This document shows positions 16,311 to 25,198 of a stretch of 38,021 bases of DNA, piece after piece. The notes beneath the pieces are model-generated. The model saw only the letters and a list, made by a program, of their open reading frames with translations. It did no database searches and was not told where the DNA came from. Made by a program: the position numbers and the translations under genes. How positions within the stretch are numbered: position 1 is the stretch's first letter; each line of letters begins with the position of its first letter. The stretch lies in contig CAZACZ010000025.1 in the NCBI GenBank assembly GCA_964483695.1, positions 1 to 38,021 on the forward strand, written 5' to 3'. The DNA is from CAZACZ01 sp964483695. Lineage in GTDB: Bacteria; Deinococcota; Deinococci; Deinococcales; Trueperaceae.

Positions 16311-17753
16311 ATGACCGACAACGGCATGAAGCGGCACCGCCGCACCAAGATCGTCGCCACCCTCGGGCCGGCGACGTCGTCCCCGGAGACCATCGAGCGC
16401 CTGGTGCACGCCGGCGTGAACGTCTTCCGCCTGAACTTCTCGCACGGGACGCACGACGTGCACCGCGAGAGCGTGCGCTCCATCCGCGAGATCTCCACCC
16501 GCTTGGGCGCCTCGGTCGGGATCCTGCAGGACCTGCAGGGTCCGAAGATCCGGGTCGCGCGCTTCGCCGCCGGCGAGGTCGCGTTGGAGGAAGGGGCGCG
16601 CTTCGACCTCACCTGCGACGACGACAGCCCCGGCGACGTCCAGCGCGTCGGCGTCACCTACCCCGGCCTCTGCAACGACGTCGCGGTGGGCGATACCCTG
16701 CTGCTGGACGACGGGCGCCTGGAACTCGAGGTGGTCGGGCTCGCGAACGCCGTCATCGAGACGCGGGTGCGGATCGGCGGGGTGCTGAGCAACAACAAGG
16801 GGATCAACATCCCCGGCGCCACCCTGAGCGTGCCGGCCCTCACCGACAAGGACGTCGACGACCTGACCTTCGGCGCCGAACTCGACGTCGACTGGGTGGC
16901 GATGAGCTTCGTGCGCAGCCGCGACGACCTGCTGCTGGCGCGGCACTACCTGGCGCGCGCCGGCTCGCAGGCGAAGTTGATGGCGAAGATCGAGAAGCCG
17001 AGCGCGGTGGAGCGCTTCGCCGAGATCCTCAAGGAGGTCGACGGCGTGATGGTGGCGCGCGGCGACCTCGGGGTGGAGATGGCGCCGGAGCGCGTCCCGC
17101 TGATCCAGAAGGACCTGATCCGCGCCTGCATGGAGGCCGGCAAGCCGGTCATCACCGCCACGCAGATGCTCGAGTCGATGGTGGTGAACTCCACGCCCAC
17201 GCGCGCCGAGGCCTCCGACGTGGCGAACGCCATCTTCGACGGCACCGACGCGGTGATGCTGTCAGCGGAGACGGCGGTGGGCGCGCACCCGATCGAGGCG
17301 GTGCAGATGATGGACCGCATCGCGCGCTCGGTGGAAGCCAACGAGAACTACGCTCGCGCCATGCGCGAGCACGTCCCGACGCCCGACGCCACCACCGCAG
17401 ACGCGGTGGCGCTCGGCGCGGTGGAGATGGCCTACAACCTCGGCGCGAAGCTGATCGTGACGTTCACCTCGAGCGGCTCGACGGCGCTGCGCGTGTCGCG
17501 CAACCGCCCGCCTACGCCGGTGCTGGCCATCACCCCGAACGCGCGCGCGTTGCGGCAGCTGGCGGTGGTGTGGGGGGTGGTGCCGCACCACAGCGACGAC
17601 ATCCACAACACCGACGAGATGGTGGAGTTCGCCATGCGCGCCATCCAGAGCACGCAACTGGCGCAGCCCGGCGACCGCTTCGTGATCACCGCAGGCGTGC
17701 CGTTCGGCATGCGCGGCACCACCAACCTGATCCGCGTGGAGCGCTACCGCTGA
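16311..17753 (+). CDS. pyk: Pyruvate kinase
   Basis: Transfers phosphate from phosphoenolpyruvate to ADP. The 480-residue protein has the barrel start TKIVATLGPATSSPE, RLNFSHGTHDVH and QDLQGPKIRVARF. Its B domain spans about residues 70-165, followed by NNKGINIPGATLSVPALTDK. The catalytic signature AKIEKPSAVERF is followed by MVARGDLGVEMAPERVP and ITATQMLESM. The C-terminal allosteric domain (about 345-480) is complete, without the extra PEP-utiliser domain of some bacilli. ATG at 16311 is weakly preceded by AAGGGA; an internal ATG six codons in is an alternative. Confidence 0.98.
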   Translation: MTDNGMKRHRRTKIVATLGPATSSPETIERLVHAGVNVFRLNFSHGTHDVHRESVRSIREISTRLGASVGILQDLQGPKIRVARFAAGEVALEEGARFDLTCDDDSPGDVQRVGVTYPGLCNDVAVGDTLLLDDGRLELEVVGLANAVIETRVRIGGVLSNNKGINIPGATLSVPALTDKDVDDLTFGAELDVDWVAMSFVRSRDDLLLARHYLARAGSQAKLMAKIEKPSAVERFAEILKEVDGVMVARGDLGVEMAPERVPLIQKDLIRACMEAGKPVITATQMLESMVVNSTPTRAEASDVANAIFDGTDAVMLSAETAVGAHPIEAVQMMDRIARSVEANENYARAMREHVPTPDATTADAVALGAVEMAYNLGAKLIVTFTSSGSTALRVSRNRPPTPVLAITPNARALRQLAVVWGVVPHHSDDIHNTDEMVEFAMRAIQSTQLAQPGDRFVITAGVPFGMRGTTNLIRVERYR

Positions 17754-17819
17754 ACGGTGTCGTGGGGGGCCGCCGAGCGGCGCCGACCACTGGCCCCAAC
17801 ATCCCGACCTGATACGCGT

Positions 17820-17862
17820 CGAGGGCGCCGGAGACCGGCGCCCTCGCTCGTTCCTTGCTTCG
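17820..17862 (+). terminator. Strong hairpin terminator after pyk
   Basis: Perfect 12-bp stem CGAGGGCGCCGG (17820-17831) / CCGGCGCCCTCG (17835-17846) with an AGA loop, followed by the moderately T-rich ctcgttccttgctt. It stands between the convergent pyk and rplI genes and could act on both strands. Confidence 0.8.
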
Positions 17863-17950
17863 TCCCTAGCGACCAGGTCTGGCCGCGGGTTCGTCGCGCC
17901 GCCCTCGAGCCGCGGACCGAGGACCTCGGCCCGGGCCGTTGGGGGCGGGC

Positions 17951-18400
17951 TCAGCCCTCTTCTGCCGTCACGACCACTTTCAGGGCGATCTCCACCTCGG
18001 GGTGGGGACGGTAGGGGACGGTGTACTCGCCGGTCATCTTGATCGGCTCGGCCAGGATCACCTTGCGACGGTCGATCTCGACGTCGTAGGTGGCCTTGAG
18101 CGCATCGGCGATGTCCTTGTTGCCGACGGAGCCGTAGATGCGCCCCTCGCCCGCCTTGACGCGGATGTCGAGGGTGGCGTCGCCGAGAAGCTCGGCGAGG
18201 CGCTCGGCGTCGGACTTACGCTCCGCCAGTTGGCGAGCGCGCTGCGCCAGCCGCGCCTGCAACTCGGCCCGGTTCGATTGCGTGGCCGGCAGCGCCAGCC
18301 CTTGCGGGACGAGCCAGTTGCGAGCGTACCCGTCCTTGACCTTGATGACGTCGCCGGCCTCACCCAAGCTCTCGACGGGTTCGAGCAGGATGACGTTCAT
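17951..18400 (-). CDS. rplI: 50S ribosomal protein bL9
   Basis: A 149-residue protein that binds domain V of 23S rRNA. The N-terminal domain MNVILLEPVESLGEAGDVIK, then VKDGYARNWLVPQGLAL, is the bL9 signature. The long connecting helix (about 50-80, RAELQARLAQRARQLAE) and the C-terminal domain, with RIYGSVGNKDIADAL, are intact. The ATG overlaps the rpsR stop (ATGA), so translation is probably coupled. Last gene of the rpsF-ssb-rpsR-rplI operon. Confidence 0.97.
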   Translation of the reverse strand: MNVILLEPVESLGEAGDVIKVKDGYARNWLVPQGLALPATQSNRAELQARLAQRARQLAERKSDAERLAELLGDATLDIRVKAGEGRIYGSVGNKDIADALKATYDVEIDRRKVILAEPIKMTGEYTVPYRPHPEVEIALKVVVTAEEG

Positions 18401-18690
18401 TTCCGCACCAGCTTCTCCGTGATCGGGATGATCGCGAGCATGCGCGCACGCTTGACCGTGGTGGCGAGCCGACGCTGGTGCCTGGCGCACACGCCGGTGC
18501 GGCGACGGGGCAGGATCTTGGCGGTGTCGGAGATGAACCGCCGCAGAACGCGCCCGTCGTGGTAATCCATGATCTCGTACTCACCTGCACAGAACGGGCA
18601 TACGCGTGGCCTACGGCCGCGCCGCCCGCCGCCTCTACGGCGGTCGCGATCGCGATCGCGTCCGCCTCGTTCTCGTGATTCACGTGCCAT
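18397..18690 (-). CDS. rpsR: 30S ribosomal protein bS18
   Basis: A 97-residue protein that forms the bS6:bS18 heterodimer on the platform of the 30S subunit. An Arg/Gly/Asp-rich N-terminal extension of about 28 residues precedes the conserved core. That core includes VCPFCAGEYEIMDYHDGRVL, FISDTAKILPRRRTGVCARHQRRL and VKRARMLAIIPIT. Several cysteines (CPFC and VCARH) suggest the zinc-binding form. It starts directly after the ssb stop codon (TAG then ATG) and its ribosome-binding site, GAAGAGGACC, is inside ssb. Confidence 0.96.
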   Translation of the reverse strand: MARESRERGGRDRDRDRRRGGGRRGRRPRVCPFCAGEYEIMDYHDGRVLRRFISDTAKILPRRRTGVCARHQRRLATTVKRARMLAIIPITEKLVRK

Positions 18691-19518
18691 CTAGAAGGGT
18701 AGGTCCTCTTCTGGTGGAAACTCCTCGTCGATGTCGAGCGTCGACGGTCTCGCCTGGGCGCCCTGAGCAGGCCGCTCGGGGCGGGTGCCGGCTCCACCGC
18801 TGCCGGGACCGCGAGTAAGGAACTCGACGCGCTGGCCTTCCAGCCGCGTCGTGAACCGACGGTTGCCTTCCTTGTCGGTCCAAGAATCGTTGACGAGCCT
18901 GCCGATCACGAAGACGGGATCGCCGCGCTTGAGTTCGCCGGCGGCCTCCGCCAGCTCGCGCCAGACGTTCACGTCGACGTAGTGGGTGCGCTCTTGCTCG
19001 TCGCCCCCGCGACCCCGGAAGCGCTCGTTCACCGCCACCGAGAAGCGCGTCACCGCGGCGCCGTTGGGGGTATAGCGCAGCTCCGCGTCGCGCGTGAGGT
19101 TGCCGACGATCATCACCTGGTTGAGCGCGTCCTTCAGCCGATGCTGGCCGCGGGCGTCGACCACCGTGGCTTCGGTGCCGCGGGTGCCGGTGGTGAGGAC
19201 GTCGACGCGCTGGGCGTTGACGTCGAGCGCGGAGCGCTTCTGGCCGTCCTGCGCCTCCCAGGTGCGGTAGTTCAGGCGCCCCTCGACGAAGACGGGGGAC
19301 CCTTCCTGCAACTGGTTCGCCAGCGCTTCGGCTTGCGCGCCGAAGGCGGTGACCCGGTGGTACCAGGCGAGTTCGCGTTGGCGCTCGTCGTCACCCACGA
19401 CGTGATCGTTCCCGGCGAGGTTCAGCTCCAGGATGGCCAGGCCACCGGGCGTGTAGCGCAACTCGGGCGCTTGCACCAGCGTTCCGACCAGGTAGACGGC
19501 GTTCAATCCACGTGCCAT
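18691..19518 (-). CDS. ssb: Single-stranded DNA-binding protein with two OB folds
   Basis: The 275-residue protein has two OB folds in tandem, at about 1-110 (LNAVYLVGTLVQAPELRYTP) and 125-232 (LNQVMIVGNLTRDAELRYTP). The two starts are clearly similar. Two such chains make the four-OB functional unit, whereas most bacteria use a one-OB homotetramer. This architecture is characteristic of Deinococcus-Thermus and is the best lineage marker in the window. The acidic C-terminal tip DEEFPPEEDLPF is the partner-binding tail. The ATG at 19518 lies 34 bases after rpsF. Confidence 0.98.
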   Translation of the reverse strand: MARGLNAVYLVGTLVQAPELRYTPGGLAILELNLAGNDHVVGDDERQRELAWYHRVTAFGAQAEALANQLQEGSPVFVEGRLNYRTWEAQDGQKRSALDVNAQRVDVLTTGTRGTEATVVDARGQHRLKDALNQVMIVGNLTRDAELRYTPNGAAVTRFSVAVNERFRGRGGDEQERTHYVDVNVWRELAEAAGELKRGDPVFVIGRLVNDSWTDKEGNRRFTTRLEGQRVEFLTRGPGSGGAGTRPERPAQGAQARPSTLDIDEEFPPEEDLPF

Positions 19519-19552
19519 GGAGCACTCCTCGGCTCGTCACTCGATGCTTGGC

Positions 19553-19900
19553 TCAGGCGGCGGCTTCCGCCGTGCCCGAGGGTTTCGGGGCCTTCTTGGT
19601 CTTCCACTCCGGACGGTCCTTGACGACCAGGACACGCATGACGTTATCGCGCTGCCGGAGCGCGCCCTCGATGGCCTTGGGCGTTTCGCCCGTCAGGTGT
19701 AGGCGGTAGATGAGGTAGTACCCTTCGTTGCCCTTGCGGATGGGGTACGCCAAGCGGCGGATGCCCCACTCGTCGAGTTCGAGGATCTCGCCTGCGGCCC
19801 GCTCCACCTGTGCCGTGACGGCATCCTTCTCGGCCTGGATCTGCTGCTCGCTGAGACCAGGGGCAAGGATGAGGTTGAGATCGTACTGGGTGTTCGGCAT
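19553..19900 (-). CDS. rpsF: 30S ribosomal protein bS6
   Basis: A 115-residue protein that pairs with bS18 on the small subunit. It starts MPNTQYDLNLILAPGLSEQQ and shows GEILELDEWGIRRLAYPIRK, then EGYYLIYRLHLTGETPKAI and the C-terminal VMRVLVVKDRPEWK. An Ala/Lys/Pro tail ends the protein. The start at 19900 is fixed by a near-perfect GGAAGGAGGTG. First gene of the rpsF-ssb-rpsR-rplI operon; its 225-base leader region contains a hairpin. Confidence 0.97.
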   Translation of the reverse strand: MPNTQYDLNLILAPGLSEQQIQAEKDAVTAQVERAAGEILELDEWGIRRLAYPIRKGNEGYYLIYRLHLTGETPKAIEGALRQRDNVMRVLVVKDRPEWKTKKAPKPSGTAEAAA

Positions 19901-19928
19901 GTGCACCTCCTTCCAGGCTGGTGGCGGT

Positions 19929-19955
19929 GCGAAGGCCCCGTTCGTGGGGCTTCGC
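19929..19955 (-). promoter_or_regulatory. rpsF leader hairpin, possible bS6:bS18 autoregulatory element
   Basis: In the mRNA, GCGAAG-CCCC and GGGG-C-CTTCGC pair around an ACGAAC loop with a bulged C, 29-55 bases before the rpsF start. Many bacteria carry an S6:S18-binding RNA structure in this leader with a bulge and a C-rich side. Similarity here is suggestive only. Confidence 0.35.
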
Positions 19956-20113
19956 GCGCGTGGCGCTCGCGGCGCGGGGTGTCCGGGTCGGCACCTGCGG
20001 CGCGAAGACGACACGACGCGCCGGGCCGCGCAACGGCCCGCGCCTCGCCCTCTCCAGCGTCGGCTCGCCACCGCGATCCTCCCGGCATGGGCCGGGCGGC
20101 GCGGCAAATATCG

Positions 20114-20119
20114 ATGCTA
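20114..20119 (-). promoter_or_regulatory. Putative rpsF-operon promoter, extended -10
   Basis: TGC TAGCAT (hexamer 20114-20119) on the minus strand, just past the hemY stop and 213 bases before rpsF. No clear -35. Confidence 0.45.
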
Positions 20120-20125
20120 GCACAC

Positions 20126-21628
20126 CTAGGGGGTGGAAGGCGCCTCCACCAGCGCGCCGACGACCCGCTGGGCTTCGGCCACGCAGTCGTTGATGGACAC
20201 ACCGCGGTAGGCGTTGCCGGCGAGGTGTAGCCCGGGCAAGGCGGCGAGCGCACGCTCGATGGCGGCGACGCGGGCGAGGTGACCGACGGTGTACTGCGGG
20301 ATCGCCTCGCGCCAGGTGGCCGTCTCGACGAACGCCGGCTCGGCCGCGATGCCCATGGTGACGAGTAGGTCGCGCCGGACGACGGTCAGCGCTTCGTCGT
20401 CGGGCGAATCGAGCATGGCCGGGTCGACGGCGCCGCCGGCGAGCACCCGCACCAGCACGTGGCCTTCGGGCGCTCGCCCCGGGTAGATGGCCGACGTCCA
20501 GAGCACGCCGAGGCTTCGGACGCGCTCGCCGGGCGCGACCAGGAAGCCGAACCCGTCGAGCGGCCGGGGGACGTCGTAGCGGTGGAAGCCGAGACCGAAG
20601 ACGCGCATGCCGACGTACGGGATGGCGCGAAGCGCGGTCGCCGCCGCGGGGGCCAGGGTGTCCAGCAGCCGCGCCGCGCCGGTGGCGGGCAGCGTGAGCA
20701 CGACGGCGTCGACGGTGAGCGGCGGGTGGACGTCGGGCGCGGCGAACGACAGGCGGTACCCGCCCGCCGGGTCCGCGCCCGGCACCCTCTCGAGCGCGGC
20801 GACGCGCGCTCCCACGCGCACCTCGGCGTTCGGCAGCGCCGCCAGCGCGTCGGCGAGTGCCTGGGTGAAGCGGCCCATGCCGCCGTGCGCGAAGCTGGTG
20901 AGGCGCCCGCTGGGCCGTGCGGGTGGGGGATCGCCCGTCCTGGCGGAGCGTTGCTGGTGCACCAGCGCTCGCAGCAGGCTCCCGTGCCGGCGCTCCATCG
21001 CCCGGAACTGCGGGAAGAGGGCGTCGACGCTGAGCTGGCGGGCGTCGCCGCCGGTGATGCCGACGACGAGCGGTTGGGCGAAGGTGTCGGCAAGGTCCCG
21101 CCCGAAGTGCCGCGCGAGGAAGGCGTGGACGCTCTCCTCGGGCGTAGCGGCCACCGGACCACGATCCGAGGCGCCGGTGTAGGCGGCCGCCGTGCCCGTG
21201 GCCGGCGTGCGGACCAGCAGCGGCTCGAGGAGCGCGCGCGCCTTGCCGGGCCACGACACGACCTCGCTGCGGAGGAAGCCCACGGGGTCGGTGGGAAGGG
21301 GACGCAGGCCACCACGCTGGAAGAGGTACCGGCGGCGAGCGGCGTCGTTTGCGGGTTGCAGGTCGCCCGTCAGACCGACGGCGTCCACCAGAGCCAGCGT
21401 CGCCGGACGGTTGGCCACGAAGCCGTTCGGTCCGAGGTCCACGGTGTAGCCGTCGCGGCTCACGGTCCTGGCCTTGCCCCCCAGAACCGCCTCGGCTTCG
21501 AGGACCACGACGGACACGTCGGGCCGCATGCGCGCCAGCAGCACGGCGGTAGCGAGCCCCGTGGGGCCGCCGCCGACGATGGCCACGCGTCGCGTCACGC
21601 TCGACAGGATACCCGCCGTGCGGGACAT
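20126..21628 (-). CDS. hemY: Protoporphyrinogen oxidase (HemY type)
   Basis: FAD-dependent oxidation of (copro/proto)porphyrinogen, late heme pathway. The roughly 500-residue protein has the Rossmann motif VAIVGGGPTGLATAVLLA, then VLEAEAVLGGKARTVS, GYTVDLGPNGF, FAQPLVVGITGGDARQLS and a C-terminal FAD-contact region GLHLAGNAYRGVSINDCV. The 21628 ATG has a close GGGAG. An alternative GTG at 21598 lies 7 bases after a TATCCT -10-like element and could be a leaderless start. It lies 21 bases after the cassette gene ending at 21650, and is separated from the other heme genes by six non-heme genes. HemF upstream suggests the protoporphyrin-dependent route. Confidence 0.93.
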   Translation of the reverse strand: MSRTAGILSSVTRRVAIVGGGPTGLATAVLLARMRPDVSVVVLEAEAVLGGKARTVSRDGYTVDLGPNGFVANRPATLALVDAVGLTGDLQPANDAARRRYLFQRGGLRPLPTDPVGFLRSEVVSWPGKARALLEPLLVRTPATGTAAAYTGASDRGPVAATPEESVHAFLARHFGRDLADTFAQPLVVGITGGDARQLSVDALFPQFRAMERRHGSLLRALVHQQRSARTGDPPPARPSGRLTSFAHGGMGRFTQALADALAALPNAEVRVGARVAALERVPGADPAGGYRLSFAAPDVHPPLTVDAVVLTLPATGAARLLDTLAPAAATALRAIPYVGMRVFGLGFHRYDVPRPLDGFGFLVAPGERVRSLGVLWTSAIYPGRAPEGHVLVRVLAGGAVDPAMLDSPDDEALTVVRRDLLVTMGIAAEPAFVETATWREAIPQYTVGHLARVAAIERALAALPGLHLAGNAYRGVSINDCVAEAQRVVGALVEAPSTP

Positions 21629-21649
21629 GCTCCCGAGCCGCCGCCGCCA

Positions 21650-22807
21650 TCAGCGCGGCGACGCCGATCCGATGCTGCGCGCGCCGCTCGTGGTCGACGG
21701 CGTCCAACCCACCGCGGCGAGCGGCGAACCGACGGCGGCGGTGCGGGCTGGGTCGTCGCTCGCGGCGACGAAGAGCACCGGGTGCAGGATGGCCCGGAGC
21801 GGCCGGCGCGTAGGCACCAGGGAAGCGTGATCGATGACGATCAGCGCGACGTCGCCCGGGGCGAGGGCGAGCCCTACGTCGTCGGCGGAGCGCGTGCGCA
21901 GCGCGCCGGCGTCGTCGGGCGACTGGTACGCACGGTGCCACGGGGTGAGGGTGGCCGGGTCGACGGCGCCGTTGCCGGGGCCCACCACGACCCAACGCCA
22001 GGCGGCCGCCTGCGCGCGGCTGCCGGCCGCGGCGCGCACCCGCCCGGTGGCGGCGGCCTCGGGTGCGTACGCGACGCGGGTGAGGGTGACGGCCTGGTCG
22101 CCGTCGTTGGCGATGGTCAGTGCCGCCAGCACGCCGCGCGCCGGTGCGGGTTCGGACGCCACGATGCGAACGCCGAGCGGCCAGGCGATCCCGGCGCCGC
22201 CTGGCAGGTAGGCGAGGTGCGCACGCCCGACGTCCCACCACCGCTCCGCACCGCTGCGGCAGCGCGCCAGCACGCGCCGGAACGACACCCCCGGGCCCTC
22301 GCGCGGTGCGGGCGCCGGCGTCAGCGACGTGCCGGGGACACGCTGCGGCAAGCCGAGGTCGGCGTGTTCGACGACGATCTCGCTGCGGCTCAGGCGGATC
22401 GGCGTCGGGGCCGCCGGGATGGTGAGCGTCACCGCCGGGTCGTCGTCGGGACAAGCCCAGCCCGCGAAGCGCAGCACCCCGGCGGCTGCCGCCGCGCCGC
22501 CATCCGACGCCGCCAGCCCCTCGGCGCGCGCCCAGCCGAAGTACACGCCTGGTTCGAAACCGACGGTGGAGGCGGTGGCCGACGCGCCGCCTGGGGGCGC
22601 TTCTCCGCGCGTCGCGCCTGCCGGCGCCGGCGTGCGCGCGATCGCTTCCGCGAGCGTGCCGAGAAGCGCGCGTGCGTCGAGCCGGGCCCGTGCCTGCACG
22701 AGGACGTCGGGCGCGAGGAAGGCGATCGCGCCAAGGATGGCGGCGACGATCCCGAGCCCGAGCGAGGCCGCGCCGGTGCGCCGGCGAAGGCTCCGGCGCC
22801 GCGTCAC
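21650..22807 (-). CDS. Membrane-anchored beta-rich protein, cassette member
   Basis: Unrecognised 385-residue protein. The GTG start overlaps the upstream TolC-like gene as GTGA. A basic N-terminus (VTRRRSLRRR) precedes one transmembrane segment (about residues 12-36, GAASLGLGIVAAILGAIAFLA), so the rest is probably outside the cytoplasm. An Ala/Pro/Thr-rich linker (about 60-85) follows, then a beta-rich region with LAALTIANDGDQAVTLTRVAYA and VALIVIDHASLVPTRRPL. The latter resembles the layout of the 24111-25198 protein (TLHNPFEDAITVQGV) and suggests related immunoglobulin-like folds. A role as an adaptor between envelope components is inference. Confidence 0.75.
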   Translation of the reverse strand: MTRRRSLRRRTGAASLGLGIVAAILGAIAFLAPDVLVQARARLDARALLGTLAEAIARTPAPAGATRGEAPPGGASATASTVGFEPGVYFGWARAEGLAASDGGAAAAAGVLRFAGWACPDDDPAVTLTIPAAPTPIRLSRSEIVVEHADLGLPQRVPGTSLTPAPAPREGPGVSFRRVLARCRSGAERWWDVGRAHLAYLPGGAGIAWPLGVRIVASEPAPARGVLAALTIANDGDQAVTLTRVAYAPEAAATGRVRAAAGSRAQAAAWRWVVVGPGNGAVDPATLTPWHRAYQSPDDAGALRTRSADDVGLALAPGDVALIVIDHASLVPTRRPLRAILHPVLFVAASDDPARTAAVGSPLAAVGWTPSTTSGARSIGSASPR

Positions 22808-24114
22808 GTGCCGGGGCCACAGGCCAGACGAAGCTCGAGCCACGCCAACGCCTCGTCGAGGCGCGCGAACGCCAGGTTGGCGCGGTGCTCGGCGGCGAGC
22901 AGGTCGGCGACGGGGTCGGACAGCGGCGCGGAGTGCGTCGCCTCGACGCCCTGGTCGCGCAGGAACCAACCCAACCGCAGCTCGCCTTCTGCGCGACGCG
23001 CGACCGCTTGCTCATGGGCGCGGCGCAGGCTCCGCAAGTTCGCGTCGAGCGCGTGCAGCTCGTCGTCGAGAACGCGCTCGACGCTGCGACCCGCCGGGAG
23101 CATCGGTGTGGAGCGCGGGGGCCACGTCAGCCGCAGCGACTGCTCGAAGCCGTCGAGGTCGAGGGTGGCGGAGGCGCTGCCGTTCACCGGTCCGCCGGTC
23201 GCGAGGGCGATCCGCGCCTCGATGCCGACGTTGCCGTACGCGCCTCCGGCGCTACCGGGTGCGGCACCGGCATCGCCGACGGCGTGCCGGTACCCGACGC
23301 CTCCGATCAGCAACACGCTCACCTCGGGCGCAGCGGCGAGCGCTTCTTGGAGCGTCCGTTGACGGTACCGGGCGTGCGCGTCGGCGGCCGCCGGCGCCGC
23401 AGCAAGGCACTGCTCGTGGGCGGGCAGCGAGCCGGAGAAGGCGGCGAGCGTGGCATCGACGGCGGGCGCCGTCAGGCTCGAAGGATCGAGGTCGAGGCTC
23501 CGCGCGAGCCTGCGCCGTAGATCGTCGGTGCTGGCCTCGAGGAAGGACGCCAGGCCGGCGAGCCTTCGTTCCTGTGCGTAGGCGTTGCGCGCGTCGGGTG
23601 GGAGGTCCAGGGCGGCGCCGGCGTCCTGCGATGGGCCGGCGCTTCGTACGCGATGCAGGCCGCGCGTCAGCACGTTGGCCGCGTCGCTGAGCAACGCGAA
23701 CGCCAGCACGTCGGCGGCGAAACGCTCGCGCGTCTCGATCCGCGTCGTCGCGGCGAAGGCGCGTTGGTGCTCGAGGGTGGACGCGGCGAGTGCGGCGTTC
23801 GCGGCCTGATCGGACGCGAACAGCGGCAGGCGGACGTCGGCCGTGACCTCGAGCGCCAGGGAGGCGAAGTCGGTCAGGCGCAACGACTCCTCGACCTCGA
23901 CGCTCGGTGCGGCGGCCCAGGCGGCGCGCTGGACGCCGGCTTCGGCGTCCAGGAGCGCCGAGACGACGTGATCGGGTGGCTGGTACGCGGCGTCGAACGC
24001 GGCCAGGTAGTCACCTAGGGTGGCGTCCGGGGGCAGCGCGACGCCACCTGCCGCCGTGGCCGCCGGCACGAGCATGAGCGTGCCGACCAGGACGACGGTC
24101 GCCCAGCGTGTCAT
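22804..24114 (-). CDS. TolC-like outer-membrane efflux family protein
   Basis: A 436-residue protein with signal peptide MTRWATVVLVGTLMLVPAAT. The layout fits a TolC-family channel: a strand-rich segment with VEVEESLRLTDFASLALEVT, then DVRLPLF, then a long helical stretch. Next is the helical-hairpin tip region with LRRRLARSLDLDPSSLTAP. The second half repeats the pattern with helices, strand-rich VGIEARIALATGGPVNGSAS, and C-terminal helices (NLAFARLDEALAWLELRLA). Short for TolC (usually 420-490) but complete. Assignment is by pattern, not by strong motifs. It overlaps both neighbours by 4 bases, so it is probably made in step with the exported 24111-25198 protein and the membrane protein after it. 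No inner-membrane pump is visible. Confidence 0.7.
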   Translation of the reverse strand: MTRWATVVLVGTLMLVPAATAAGGVALPPDATLGDYLAAFDAAYQPPDHVVSALLDAEAGVQRAAWAAAPSVEVEESLRLTDFASLALEVTADVRLPLFASDQAANAALAASTLEHQRAFAATTRIETRERFAADVLAFALLSDAANVLTRGLHRVRSAGPSQDAGAALDLPPDARNAYAQERRLAGLASFLEASTDDLRRRLARSLDLDPSSLTAPAVDATLAAFSGSLPAHEQCLAAAPAAADAHARYRQRTLQEALAAAPEVSVLLIGGVGYRHAVGDAGAAPGSAGGAYGNVGIEARIALATGGPVNGSASATLDLDGFEQSLRLTWPPRSTPMLPAGRSVERVLDDELHALDANLRSLRRAHEQAVARRAEGELRLGWFLRDQGVEATHSAPLSDPVADLLAAEHRANLAFARLDEALAWLELRLACGPGT

Positions 24115-25198
24115 GGCAGCTCGTTGCCCCACGCCAGGCTGACGCGCGGGAACGGCGAGGCGTAGATGGTGCCGCCCCGCTCCACGATGGCGGCGGGGCG
24201 GATGGTGAGGGTCCCGGCGCCGTCCGGCAGGTCGTGGGCGGGGTCCAGCACGAGCCCGAAGGCGAGGCTCGAGCCGGGCGCGATGGCGAGGGCGTCGCCG
24301 TCTTGGGTGATGGCGACCAGCGTGGCGTAGGTGCCGTCGAACGATGCGGGGTCGTGCGGGTGGACGGCGCCGACGGTGGAGGCGAACGCGGCGGGGTTGC
24401 TCACGCCCTGGACGGTGATGGCGTCCTCGAACGGGTTGTGCAGCGTGAGCGTGAGGAGCGTCGCGGCGTCGGCCACGTACGCCGCGCCGAGGCGAGGGAC
24501 GACGAGCGGCTCGCTGGTCATGGTCGCGCCCAGTTCTGGGTAGGGGAGCTCGGGGGCATGGACGCGGTTGACGATCACCCGCGCCGTCCCGGTCCAGCGC
24601 TCGGCCTCGCGCGCGAAGGCGATCGTCACGTCGGCCCGGCAGGGGCTCACGCTCCCGGCGGCGACGTCGGCCGCCTCGAACCGGACGTCGGCCTCGACGA
24701 CCAGCACGTGCTCGGGATCGCTGCCGGCGACGCGGTCGACCCGAAGGCAGGCGTCGCTGCTGATGGGCTCGACGACCTGCCAGCCGGCGCCCAGCGGGCG
24801 CGGGAAGAAGAGCGTGATGCTGGCGGGCTCGGTGTCCAACAGGTCCTCGTAGTGGACGGCGACCAGGGGAGCTTCGGCGCTCGCTCCGCCCGGCGCCGGC
24901 GAGCCGCCCGCTTCGGAGCCGTCGTTCCCGGCCGCCGCCTGGGCGAGGGCCCCGGGTGTGCCGGAGAGCATGATCGCGAGCGCGACCAAGAACGAGGTCG
25001 GGACAGCCGTTCGGGGTCTCGCACGTCGTGCNNNNNNNNNNNNNNNNNNNNNNNNNNNNNNNNNNNNNNNNNNNNNNNNNNNNNNNNNNNNNNNNNNNNN
25101 NNNNNNNNNNNNNNNNNNNNNNNNNNNNNNNTCGCACGTCGTGCCCGCGTGCGGGGCGGGGCGGGGTGGTCGCGGTGGCGCGAAGGGGATGGGTGCAT
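24111..25198 (-). CDS. Exported beta-sandwich protein, interrupted by an assembly gap
   Basis: Unrecognised secreted protein. The ATG at 25198 follows GAGAGGAGACCCG and begins a basic N-terminus. The hydrophobic signal core (FLVALAIMLSGTPGALAQ) lies on the other side of the 100-N run at 25032-25131. The 13 bases TCGCACGTCGTGC occur at both edges of the run. Overlapping them joins the two parts in frame, giving about 324 residues with a long Arg/Pro-rich n-region. The mature part has a Gly/Ser/Ala spacer and then beta-rich domains with ITLFFPRPLGAGW, two cysteines and TLHNPFEDAITVQGV. Coupled to the TolC-like gene by ATGA. Confidence 0.7.
25032..25131. other. Assembly gap 1 (100 N), probably artificial
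   Basis: Exactly 100 N. The 13-mer TCGCACGTCGTGC occurs immediately before (25019-25031) and immediately after (25132-25144) the run, so the two contig ends probably overlap and no sequence is missing. Confidence 0.85.

Noticed and set aside
18677..18688. gattcacgtgcc, possible fourth parS
   Set aside because: Only the left half matches the consensus; the right half is destroyed.
22551..22563. GGTTCGAAACC, like a tRNA T-loop
   Set aside because: Lies in coding sequence; no acceptor or anticodon arms around it.
20459..23362. 967-codon open frame antisense to hemY and the cassette
   Set aside because: No motifs; the minus-strand genes have ribosome-binding sites, conserved motifs and coupled overlaps.
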